Below are positions 6,543-13,563 of a DNA stretch of 16,485 nucleotides, in pieces (position 1 is the stretch's first letter; the number at the start of each line of letters is the position of its first letter). A program made the translations under genes and the position numbers. This DNA comes from Paracoccaceae bacterium. Its GTDB lineage: Bacteria; Pseudomonadota; Alphaproteobacteria; Rhodobacterales; Rhodobacteraceae. The stretch lies in the NCBI GenBank assembly GCA_013214715.1, contig JABSSB010000005.1, forward strand, positions 26,584 through 43,068, read 5' to 3'. The notes under the pieces were generated by a model that saw only the letters and a list, made by a program, of their open reading frames with translations, did no database searches and was not told the DNA's origin.

Positions 6543-6548
6543 TTGACA
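6543..6548 (+). promoter_or_regulatory. Candidate -35 box (TTGACA) for the hydrolase gene
   Basis: TTGACA is a perfect -35 hexamer pointing towards the hydrolase. The matching -10 is poor: TCTAGC/CTAGCC at 6565-6571, 16-17 nt downstream. Operator 1 (6553-6568) would occupy the spacer and part of the -10, a placement that fits repression by blocking RNA polymerase. Confidence 0.45.
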
Positions 6549-6552
6549 GTTT

Positions 6553-6568
6553 TAGACCGATTGGTCTA
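6553..6568. promoter_or_regulatory. TetR operator 1
   Basis: TAGACC-GATT-GGTCTA is a perfect 6+6 palindrome with a 4-nt centre, midway between the TetR gene and the hydrolase. The TAGA...GGTCTA core resembles boxes described for LmrA/YxaF-type TetR regulators (recalled family knowledge, not searched). Confidence 0.82.
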
Positions 6569-6577
6569 GCCCTGCGT

Positions 6578-6593
6578 TAGACCACTTGGTCTA
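6578..6593. promoter_or_regulatory. TetR operator 2
   Basis: TAGACC-ACTT-GGTCTA is a second perfect palindrome, 25 bp centre-to-centre from operator 1. Its last two bases are shared with operator 3. Confidence 0.82.
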
Positions 6594-6607
6594 GACTGTT
6601 CGGTCTA
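6592..6607. promoter_or_regulatory. TetR operator 3 (imperfect)
   Basis: TAGACT-GTTC-GGTCTA has one mismatch in the left arm. Its centre is 14 bp from that of operator 2, and it ends close to the hydrolase ribosome site (AGGGGG, 6609-6614). It would therefore sit in the start region of the mRNA or the initially transcribed DNA. Confidence 0.7.
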
Positions 6608-6620
6608 AAGGGGGATCATG

Positions 6621-7484
6621 ATGCTGGACGCACGGATGACACGGCTTGTCACGGTTCAAGAGCTGCGGTTTCCTTCGGGCCAGCACAGCCTGGTGGGAGA
6701 TCTCTATTGCCCGGTCGATGACATCGCGGCGCTGCTGGTGATCAACTCGGCCACGGGGGTGCCGCAAAGCTATTACCGGGCCTTTGCCACATGGCTGGCC
6801 GAGACGCGCAACATCGCCGTGTTGACCTTTGACTATGCCGGGTTTGGCCGCTCTGCGTCGGGTCCGTTGCGGGCGGTGACGCAGCGCATGTCCGACTGGG
6901 CCTTGCGCGACCAGCCCGCCGCGCGCGCCGAGATGCGCCGCCGCTTCCCTGGTCTACCACTTTGGGTGGTGGGACATTCTCTGGGCGGGTTGCTGATGCC
7001 GATGCAGGATGGGTTGGAGCATGTGGATCGTATGATCGCAGTCGCTGCAGGGCGCGTGCATTTCAGCGAACATCCGCTGCGCTATCAACTGGCGGCTCGG
7101 CTCTTTTGGTTCGGACATGGCCCGGCACTGACGGCCGGGTTCGGCTATCTGCCCGCCAAGCTTGCCGGGTTGGGCGGCGAGGATCTGCCCGCATCGGTCT
7201 ATTGGCAATGGCGGCGCTGGTGTGTGGATCGGGATTTCTATTTCACCGACCCGCTGGTCCCGGAACCGAATTGGCCGCGCGATGTGCCGGTGGATCTGGT
7301 TGGGCTGAGCGATGATCAGATTTGCCCTGTCTCATGCGTGCAAGAGCTTGCCCCAATCTATGGCGATCATGCACAGGTCCGGATCATCGACCCGGATCAA
7401 CACGGGCTTGGTCCTGTCGGGCATATGGCGATGTTTGCGCGGCGCAATGCACGGCTCTGGCCACGCATCGTGCCCGCGCTCTAG
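6621..7484 (+). CDS. Alpha/beta-hydrolase
   Basis: The protein is 287 aa from the chosen start, with an alpha/beta-hydrolase fold. The nucleophile elbow is VVGHSLGG, with Ser120 as the likely nucleophile. The probable acid is in DLVGLSDDQICP and the histidine is in the C-terminal DPDQHGLGPVGHMAMF segment. It has no signal peptide and resembles COG4757-type predicted hydrolases. Two consecutive ATGs occur at 6618 and 6621; AGGGGG at 6609-6614 is 6 nt from the second, which I prefer. It is divergent from, and presumably controlled by, the TetR repressor. The substrate is unknown; an ester-type or xenobiotic compound sensed by the repressor is an inference. Confidence 0.88.
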   Translation: MLDARMTRLVTVQELRFPSGQHSLVGDLYCPVDDIAALLVINSATGVPQSYYRAFATWLAETRNIAVLTFDYAGFGRSASGPLRAVTQRMSDWALRDQPAARAEMRRRFPGLPLWVVGHSLGGLLMPMQDGLEHVDRMIAVAAGRVHFSEHPLRYQLAARLFWFGHGPALTAGFGYLPAKLAGLGGEDLPASVYWQWRRWCVDRDFYFTDPLVPEPNWPRDVPVDLVGLSDDQICPVSCVQELAPIYGDHAQVRIIDPDQHGLGPVGHMAMFARRNARLWPRIVPAL

Positions 7485-7657
7485 GCGTATTGGCTTGCCC
7501 GCGCGCGCGCCATGCGGTAAAGCGATCAAGCCTTTGGTGAAGGCAGCCCGGTCCGCGGAAAGCTGAACCAGCATCACCTGACAGACCTTATGACCTTATC
7601 CTTTCGGTCTTTCTCATGCCCGTCTTGCGGACCTCGGGCGCGAATTGGAGAAAACCG
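7485..7657 (+). other. Intergenic region before the ankyrin gene
   Basis: In this 173-nt gap I see no gene or clear promoter. It has an exact tandem repeat of GACCTTAT (7584-7591 and 7592-7599) and, at its end, the ribosome site GGAG (7647-7650) of the ankyrin gene. An alternating CG/GC tract lies near 7500-7510. Confidence 0.4.
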
Positions 7658-9082
7658 ATGCGAGATCCCCTCTCATCCCATCGTCGTGCCGCGAAGGCAT
7701 TGAAGCGCGCGGTCGAGGCGCAACAGCCTGCGGCCATGGCCCGTTGGCGTGCCGTGCACGGCGACGACCCGGTCAGCCACACCGGCGCTTTGCACGTCAT
7801 TGCGCGCGATGCCGGGTTTGCCAGTTGGCCGCGCATGAAATTCGCCCTTGAAACCGAGGGTCTGGACCGCGCGGCTTTGCAGGCGCGGCTGGCTTCGGCT
7901 TTGATAAATGGCCAGCATTGGCGGGTTGAGGCGCTGTTGGCGCAGGACCTCGATCTGCCTGCGGCACATCTCGGGCTGCAAATCGCACTGTGTCTTAAAG
8001 ACCCGGTCATGGCCCATCTGGCCCGTGATCCCGGCGCGGCCACGCGTCCGGTGGATGGGCGCCTTCCCCTGCTCTGGCTGGCCTTTTCCCGCCATGTCAA
8101 AGCGCATCCCGACCTTGTGCCGGATATGCTGACCATTGCCGAGGCGCTGGTGGCGCAGGGGGCGGATGTGACCGCGGGCCACCCGGTCGAACCGGGCGCG
8201 GCTCATCACCTGTCGCCGCTTTATGGCGCGTTGGGTCATGCCGATAACATGCCTTTGGCCGATTGGCTTCTGCGACACGGGGCAGATCCGAATGATGACG
8301 AATCGCTCTATCATGCGACAGAACTTGACCATCATGACGGCTTGCGCCTGTTGCTGGCGGCCGGGGCCGATCCGAATGAACATCGCGCCGATCACGCGGG
8401 CGGGCAGCCGCAGACAGTTTTGCCCGCGCTCCATCAGGCGGCGCGGCGCGGCTGTGACGCGGATATGGTTGCGATCTTGTTGCAGGCCGGGGCCGAGCCA
8501 GACGCCAGACATCAAGGCATATCCGCCTATGAGTTGGCCGCGATCATGTGCAATGATGCGGTGGCGCAGGCGCTGGGCCCTCAGCCAGTGGCAGAGGCGC
8601 TGGCGCCTCTGGTCGCTGCCGCGCAGGGGCAATCTGCCAGTGGCTTCGTCGATCCATCAACCCTGCCAGAGGAGGCACGGTTGATCATTCGGACGCTGCT
8701 GAACCGCCCTGGTCGACTGGATCACATCAAGCGGCTGGTGGCTCTGGGCGTGGAGACTGACCGCCCGGATGAGATGGGTCTGACCCCTGTGCAGGTGGCT
8801 GGCTGGGAAGGCTTGGTCGATGAGATGGCCTATCTCTTGTCACAACGCCCCGATCTGGGCCATGTGAACGCCTTTGGCGGCACGCTGCTGTCCACGATCC
8901 TGCATGGCGCCGAGCACAGCCCCTCGCATGACAGCCGTGATCACCTGACCTGCACGCGGCTGGTGCTGGAGCATGGGGTGGCCTTGCCGCGGAGCGCGAT
9001 CACCAGCACAGGGCGCGAAGATATCGCCGCGTTGCTGGAACACTGGGCGGAGGCGCATCCAGGCCAGGTGGTGGAGGGGTGA
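7658..9082 (+). CDS. Ankyrin-repeat domain protein
   Basis: The 474-aa protein starts with a helical module (about 5-66: SHRRAAKALKRAVE, then IARDAGFASWPRMKFALE) found ahead of ankyrin repeats in a family of bacterial proteins. Degenerate ankyrin repeats follow, clearest at about 185-215 (SPLYGALGHADNMPLADWLLRHGADPN), 217-241 (LLLAAGADPN) and 255-285 (LHQAARRGCDADMVAILLQAGAEPD), with another near the C-terminus (GLTPVQVAGWEGLVDEMAYLL). Ankyrin repeats bind proteins; the partner is unknown. There is no signal peptide or enzyme motif. ATG 7658 is preferred over the in-frame ATG at 7616 because GGAG lies 7 nt before it. The gene converges with rsgA. Confidence 0.85.
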   Translation: MRDPLSSHRRAAKALKRAVEAQQPAAMARWRAVHGDDPVSHTGALHVIARDAGFASWPRMKFALETEGLDRAALQARLASALINGQHWRVEALLAQDLDLPAAHLGLQIALCLKDPVMAHLARDPGAATRPVDGRLPLLWLAFSRHVKAHPDLVPDMLTIAEALVAQGADVTAGHPVEPGAAHHLSPLYGALGHADNMPLADWLLRHGADPNDDESLYHATELDHHDGLRLLLAAGADPNEHRADHAGGQPQTVLPALHQAARRGCDADMVAILLQAGAEPDARHQGISAYELAAIMCNDAVAQALGPQPVAEALAPLVAAAQGQSASGFVDPSTLPEEARLIIRTLLNRPGRLDHIKRLVALGVETDRPDEMGLTPVQVAGWEGLVDEMAYLLSQRPDLGHVNAFGGTLLSTILHGAEHSPSHDSRDHLTCTRLVLEHGVALPRSAITSTGREDIAALLEHWAEAHPGQVVEG

Positions 9083-9096
9083 CACGCGAAACCCAT

Positions 9097-9124
9097 GGCA
9101 GGATCGGGGAAACGTGATCCTGCC
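9097..9124. terminator. Hairpin between convergent ankyrin and rsgA genes
   Basis: GGCAGGATC (9097-9105) is perfectly complementary to GATCCTGCC (9116-9124) around a 10-nt loop, within the 49-nt gap between two converging stops. No strong T-run follows on either strand (ATGGGTTT on the minus side), so it is a weak or Rho-assisted bidirectional terminator candidate. Confidence 0.5.
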
Positions 9125-9131
9125 GGTCCGC

Positions 9132-10211
9132 CTACCGCCCGCGTTTATGGCGGCCGCGGGCCTTGCCGTCGCGATAGAGCTTGTTCAGGGATCGATCCTT
9201 TGCGCGGATCTGGGCCAGAGTTTCGGAATTGCGCGCATCTTCGCGCTGCAATTTGCGCCAGCGCTCCAGACGGGCGGGGTCAAGATCGCCGGCATCAATC
9301 GCGGCCTGAATGGCACAGCCGGGTTCACCGTCATGCTGGCAGTCGGAAAACCGGCATTGGGTTGCCAGCTCTGCCAGGTCTTCGAACACCGCGTCGATGC
9401 CGTCCCCGGCATCGGTTAGTTGCAGCTCGCGCATGCCCGGTGTGTCGACCAGCCAGCCGCCCGGCCGCGTGCGCCACAATGCGCGGGCCGTGGTGGTGTG
9501 GCGGCCCTTGGCATCATCCTGTCGGATGCCCTGCGTCGGGTCGCGCCGTCCGGTCAGGGCGTTGGACAGCGTGGTTTTGCCCACGCCGGATGACCCTAAC
9601 AAAGCCATGGTCTGCCCATCCCGGCACCAGGGATGCAGTCGTGGGATCTCGTCAGGGTCTTTGGCGTTCAGCACCAGTGCCGTAACAAGGGGAGAGAGCG
9701 CCTCGGCCCGGTGGCGATAGCTGTCGGGCACGTCGCTTTGATCGGGTTTGGTGATGATCACCAAAGGCAGGCAGCCCGCAGCCGAAGCCAGCGCGAGATA
9801 CCGCTCCAGCCGGGCTTCGTTGAAATCGTCATTGCATGAGGTCACGATGCCCAGCGTGTCTACATTCGCTGCGATCAGCTGACGGGCCGCGCGCGGACCG
9901 GCGGCGCGGCGCTGCAAAAGCGTCGCGCGCTCCAGCAGGGTCACGACGCGGCCAGCCTCCGGGTCGAACATGACCCAATCGCCCACTGCAATATCGCCCG
10001 TCGATACATGGCCTGGCAGGGCCAGCGTTACCGGACCAGCCGGGGTCAGCCCGTCCACACGGTCGCGGGTTACACCGGTGACCCGTGCTGGCTGCCCGGT
10101 TGCAGAGGATTCTGTCGAAGACAATCGGGGCGTCCAGCCAAGATCGGCCAGAGTCACCGCGTCAGACACGCGCAAAGCCTGTGCCTGTCGCCCCGTAAAG
10201 GGATTGGTCAT
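9132..10211 (-). CDS. rsgA: Ribosome small-subunit-dependent GTPase A
   Basis: RsgA is a GTPase that checks and completes 30S subunit maturation. The 359-aa product shows the circularly permuted G-motif order unique to this family: G4 TKPD (154-157), then G1 GSSGVGKTT (206-214), G2-like RHTTT (237-241) and G3 DTPG (256-259). The zinc motif follows with Cys286, Cys291, His293 and Cys299. An OB-fold lies at the N-terminus (about 40-100), and the C-terminus is basic. No Shine-Dalgarno precedes ATG 10211; instead a 6-bp hairpin (10211-10216 with 10224-10229) touches the start codon. In-frame TTG/GTG codons at residues 13 and 15 are alternative starts. It lies 101 nt downstream of the SRP RNA on the same strand. 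Confidence 0.93.
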   Translation of the reverse strand: MTNPFTGRQAQALRVSDAVTLADLGWTPRLSSTESSATGQPARVTGVTRDRVDGLTPAGPVTLALPGHVSTGDIAVGDWVMFDPEAGRVVTLLERATLLQRRAAGPRAARQLIAANVDTLGIVTSCNDDFNEARLERYLALASAAGCLPLVIITKPDQSDVPDSYRHRAEALSPLVTALVLNAKDPDEIPRLHPWCRDGQTMALLGSSGVGKTTLSNALTGRRDPTQGIRQDDAKGRHTTTARALWRTRPGGWLVDTPGMRELQLTDAGDGIDAVFEDLAELATQCRFSDCQHDGEPGCAIQAAIDAGDLDPARLERWRKLQREDARNSETLAQIRAKDRSLNKLYRDGKARGRHKRGR

Positions 10212-10312
10212 GTTGTGCGGGGAACAACAGGGGCTTGTCAGCCGCGCTGCGCCCGCAGGATATGTGCAAGTGTGTCCACAGCTTGCCTCCCTGTCGGGTC
10301 ATGGTTGCAGGT

Positions 10313-10405
10313 GAGAGGCTGACAACGACCCAAGCGGGGCTCGTTACGGCTGCTTCCTTCCGGACCTGACCGGGTTGGCGAGGTGCCTGCCCGCGCCAAC
10401 CTCTC
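10313..10405 (-). ncRNA. ffs: Signal recognition particle RNA, small (4.5S) type
   Basis: The minus strand at 10349-10368 carries the conserved SRP domain IV core CAGGTCCGGAAGGAAGCAGC, including the GGAA tetraloop and asymmetric internal loop that bind Ffh. The ends pair over 11 bp: GAGAGGTTGGC (10405-10395) with GTCAGCCTCTC (10323-10313). This gives an RNA of about 93 nt, the usual size. It forms the particle that targets nascent membrane proteins. No T-run terminator follows. The exact ends are set by the pairing and may be off by a few bases. Confidence 0.95.
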
Positions 10406-10411
10406 GATCGC

Positions 10412-12367
10412 TTATATACGCGGGGCTTGGGCGGGCTGCAAGGGCTGGCGCGGCAGCTCAAGCGTCAGTTCGACCCTTTTGCCGGGATGATCGATCCGCA
10501 TCTGCCGCACGGGCATATCCGGGATATCATGCAGATGGGTCATGGCGCCCAGACCGGTATCGACCGTGACCAATGTGTCTGGCATGGGCGTAAACCGCCA
10601 CGGATAGCGGTCTTTTGTCGACAGCGGATGCCGCCGCGCGCCGGGATGGCGTAGATAGTGCACCACCGCATCCGAAATCATCATGCGCGGCAGATCCAGC
10701 GGCGCCACATCCCGCAGGCCAAAGACATTGCCGCCCCCATTGGCGCGATAACTCGACAGGGCAACAACAAACCGGTCTTCGTCCCGCACCGGTTTCCCGT
10801 CATGACGCAGCTGCCTGATCCGCCCGGCCTGCGGTTTCTTGGGCCGACCCGACGGCGCAAACAGCGTGGCACGGCTGACATCGATGCGATAGCTCAGGCC
10901 AAAGATCACGTCGAATTCATAGCGTGGGATATGCGGGTTCAACAGCGGCTGCGGCGTTGGCCCCGGCTGCAGCCGGTGAAACTGGCTCGCAGTTTGTTCC
11001 AGCCAGTCCCGGATCTGCCGCCCGGTGACCACCACAGCGTTCAGCAGGTCGGGAAACACGCACAGGTCCGACACGTGGCGCATGCTGACCGGGCCGGGGG
11101 GAATATCGCTGAAGCCGCGCCCGCCTGCGTCAAAGCTTGATCCTTGCGGTGCGGTGGCCGACAGCATTGGCAGCGATTGCCACTCGGTCCCGTCCAGCAT
11201 CCCGGCAAGCGCGCTGGCATTGGCCCGTGCAATCAATTCCAATGCCGGATCGGTTGAGAAACTGCCGAAATAGTCATGCAGATGATGTGACAGATGTCCC
11301 ACGGGCTTGGCCAACGATGCGCGCACCAGCCGCTGCGCCGGGGCCAGCAGTTTGCGCAGCTTTGGGTCTTCGGGCCGTTTTGGCTGCCCGGCCGGGGCGA
11401 CATGGATCAACCGGCTGTCAAACCGGTCACAGCGCCAGCCGGGCCCGTGGCCATCCAGTATCAGATCGATCTGGCCCAAATAGGCTCCCGAATGGCCGGC
11501 CATGACCGTTGGTACGCCCCGTACGCTGCCTTTGGCCGTGTCGACCTCGTCCATATCGGCATGATCGCATCCCGGCAGGCGTTTATGGGTGTGTCCGCCA
11601 ATCAGCGCATCAACCCCATCAATGCTGGCCAGTGTTTTCAGAACGTCGTCCGAGTGCAGGCCGTGAATTGGCACGCCAAGCCCGGCATGGGCCAGCACCA
11701 CCACCAGATCACAGCCGCCTGCGCGCAGGTCGGGCACACGGCGCGCGGCGCAGCTCAGCATGTCCTCGACCTCGACCCGGCCTTGCAACAGATGTGAATC
11801 CCAGACCAGAATTTCTGGCGGCACAAAGGCCAAAAGCCCGATGGTCAGCGGTTTCCTCGCGCCGTTCACCACTGGTTCGACCGTGATGGTCAGGTGATCG
11901 CAGAGGCTGTCTGGCGCGTCCCCGCCCAGCCAGCGCAAATTGGACACCACCACAGGGCAGGGTGCCTGCTTCAGGATCTGCGTCAGCGTGTCGAGACCGA
12001 AATTGAAATCATGATTGCCAAGCCCCAACGCGGTATAGCCCAGATGATCGAACACCTGCATCAACGGGTGCGGCTGGTCGCTGCGTTCGGCCATGACATC
12101 GGCCATTGGCGTGCCCTGCAACCCGTCACCATTATCGACCAGCACGACACTGCCGCCGGCCTGCTGTGCCTCGTGGCGGGCCGTGGCGATCAGCGGGCCA
12201 ACGCGGGTCATGCCGATGGGAAGACTGGGCCGGTCGGCGCAGTAATCATAGCCGTCCAGGTTCATATGCAGATCTGTCGTGGTCAGCAGGCGCAGCAGAT
12301 GTTCTCCGGGGCCCGGTCTGACCTCGGATGCGGGCTCGGCATGTGATCCTGGATGATGATGGTTCAT
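10412..12367 (-). CDS. 2',3'-cyclic-nucleotide 2'-phosphodiesterase/3'-nucleotidase-like enzyme
   Basis: This is a two-domain 5'-nucleotidase/CpdB-type metallophosphoesterase. From ATG 12367 it is 651 aa. The metal-site motifs appear in order: TDLHMNL (Asp32, His34), NGD (79-81), GNHD (117-120), AHAG (226-229) and GGHTHK (257-262). The C-terminal nucleotide-binding domain includes LLNAVVVTGRQIRDWLE and YRANGGGNVFGL. Family members hydrolyse 2',3'-cyclic and 3'-nucleotides and are usually periplasmic, but no signal peptide is seen here. The N-terminus is His-rich (MNHHHPGSH). The start is uncertain: the frame stays open to 12565, with ATGs at 12415, 12460 and 12493, none with a good ribosome site. 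It is divergent from nudC. Confidence 0.87.
   Translation of the reverse strand: MNHHHPGSHAEPASEVRPGPGEHLLRLLTTTDLHMNLDGYDYCADRPSLPIGMTRVGPLIATARHEAQQAGGSVVLVDNGDGLQGTPMADVMAERSDQPHPLMQVFDHLGYTALGLGNHDFNFGLDTLTQILKQAPCPVVVSNLRWLGGDAPDSLCDHLTITVEPVVNGARKPLTIGLLAFVPPEILVWDSHLLQGRVEVEDMLSCAARRVPDLRAGGCDLVVVLAHAGLGVPIHGLHSDDVLKTLASIDGVDALIGGHTHKRLPGCDHADMDEVDTAKGSVRGVPTVMAGHSGAYLGQIDLILDGHGPGWRCDRFDSRLIHVAPAGQPKRPEDPKLRKLLAPAQRLVRASLAKPVGHLSHHLHDYFGSFSTDPALELIARANASALAGMLDGTEWQSLPMLSATAPQGSSFDAGGRGFSDIPPGPVSMRHVSDLCVFPDLLNAVVVTGRQIRDWLEQTASQFHRLQPGPTPQPLLNPHIPRYEFDVIFGLSYRIDVSRATLFAPSGRPKKPQAGRIRQLRHDGKPVRDEDRFVVALSSYRANGGGNVFGLRDVAPLDLPRMMISDAVVHYLRHPGARRHPLSTKDRYPWRFTPMPDTLVTVDTGLGAMTHLHDIPDMPVRQMRIDHPGKRVELTLELPRQPLQPAQAPRI
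10413..10441 (-). promoter_or_regulatory. Promoter of the SRP RNA gene
   Basis: On the minus strand, TTGCAG (10441-10436) and TATATA (10418-10413) are separated by exactly 17 nt. The -10 ends 7 nt before the predicted RNA start at 10405. The whole promoter lies inside the final codons and stop (TAA at 10414-10412) of the upstream nucleotidase gene. Confidence 0.7.
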
Positions 12368-12558
12368 CTCCGTTTCATCCAGCGCAAAAAGCTTGTCCTC
12401 AACACCTTGAACCATATCTGCCCAGATCGGAGCCTGCAGAAACGCATGGTTGTGACGCATAGGGTCATGGAAGTGACTATGAGTCAAACGCATTGACAGG
12501 TAAGGGTTTTGCGCCGTGGACCCCGCGGATGGGCCAAGGCCGAGACGACAGGCAGGAG
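12368..12558. promoter_or_regulatory. Divergent region between the nucleotidase gene and nudC
   Basis: The region is 191 nt if the preferred starts are right. It holds a small palindrome TGACT-ATG-AGTCA (12474-12486) and a TTGACA hexamer (12493-12498, plus strand) without a recognisable -10 at proper spacing. The leftward reading frame remains open through it, so part may be coding for a longer nucleotidase. Confidence 0.3.
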
Positions 12559-13524
12559 ATGACATTGGAAGCAGTGACTTTTGGCGGGCAGGGGCTCGAC
12601 CGCGCGGCGGCGCTGCGCAGCGATACGGGCAAGCTGGCGACCCTGCGCACCCATGCCGATGCGCAATGCCTTATGCTGTGGCGTGGCAAGGTTCTGGCGC
12701 AGGGCGATGACCGCGGCAGCCTCTGCCTTCTGCCCATGGATCATCCCGCGCTGGCCGATGCCGTCGACGCACCGATCCTTCTGGGCCTGACCGATGACGG
12801 GGCTCCCCGCTTTGCGGCCGATCTTTCGGCCTGGCAACCCGAAGATCAGGATACAGCCAGCGTTGGCGCCTTTTTCGACCCCTCCGAACAGGTGATGCCG
12901 GGCCTGCCCGGGGGCAGCGTTTTTGTCGAACTGCGCCGAGTGATGGTGCGGCTCTCGGCGCATCACGCCGAACTGGCGGCCACGGCCAAGGCCATTCTGG
13001 GCTGGCACGTCACGCATGGGTTCTGCGCGCGTTGCGGCACGCCTACGGCTATTGCGCAGGGCGGATGGCAGCGCAAATGCGGCAATTGCGGCGCGCAGCA
13101 TTTTCCGCGCACCGATCCGGTCGTGATCATGCTGATCACCCATGGCGATGACGTGCTGATGGGCCGCTCTCCCGGTTGGCCCGAGGGCATGTATTCCCTG
13201 CTCGCAGGCTTCATTGACCCCGGCGAAACGGTCGAAGCCGCCGTGCGCCGCGAAGTCATGGAGGAGGCGGGCGTGCCTGTCGGCGCGGTGCGCTACATCG
13301 CCAGCCAGCCCTGGCCCTTTCCGTCGTCACTGATGATGGGCTGCGCGGGGGAGGCTCTGTCGCGCGAGATCACCATTGATCCGGTTGAAATCGAAGATGC
13401 CATGTGGGTCTCGCGGCAAGAGATGATGACCGCCTTTGCCGGAGATCACCCGGTCCTGAAACCGGCGCGCAAAGGGGCGATTGCGCATTTCCTTCTGGAC
13501 AACTGGCTGCGCGACACGGTTTAG
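12559..13524 (+). CDS. nudC: NADH pyrophosphatase / NAD-cap hydrolase NudC
   Basis: NudC hydrolyses NAD(H) to NMN(H) plus AMP and removes NAD caps from RNA. The 321-aa product has a zinc ribbon (Cys156, Cys159, Cys174, Cys177), a complete Nudix box from Gly217 to Val239 (Glu223, Arg231-Glu232, Glu235-Glu236), and the NudC-specific SQPWPFPSS motif (249-257). An N-terminal regulatory domain precedes these. ATG 12559 is chosen because the sequence from MTLEAVTFGG resembles family N-termini and an AGG lies 6 nt upstream; a TTG at 12493 and an ATG at 12529 would add unmatched residues. eutB follows 39 nt downstream, so co-transcription is possible. Confidence 0.95.
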   Translation: MTLEAVTFGGQGLDRAAALRSDTGKLATLRTHADAQCLMLWRGKVLAQGDDRGSLCLLPMDHPALADAVDAPILLGLTDDGAPRFAADLSAWQPEDQDTASVGAFFDPSEQVMPGLPGGSVFVELRRVMVRLSAHHAELAATAKAILGWHVTHGFCARCGTPTAIAQGGWQRKCGNCGAQHFPRTDPVVIMLITHGDDVLMGRSPGWPEGMYSLLAGFIDPGETVEAAVRREVMEEAGVPVGAVRYIASQPWPFPSSLMMGCAGEALSREITIDPVEIEDAMWVSRQEMMTAFAGDHPVLKPARKGAIAHFLLDNWLRDTV

Positions 13525-13563
13525 AACCTTGCCTTGCGCGCGGATTCGGTGTCGCATCGCGCC

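Noticed and set aside
7673..8632. A 319-codon open frame on the minus strand inside the ankyrin gene
   Set aside because: It is antisense to an ORF with recognisable ankyrin repeats and a good ribosome site. The composition is that of a shadow frame.
12493..12521. TTGACA as a full nudC promoter
   Set aside because: No acceptable -10 hexamer lies 16-18 nt downstream, so it is recorded only as a lone hexamer.
12493..12558. Longer nudC start (TTG 12493 or ATG 12529)
   Set aside because: Neither has a ribosome site, and the extra residues do not look like NudC N-termini; ATG 12559 fits the family.
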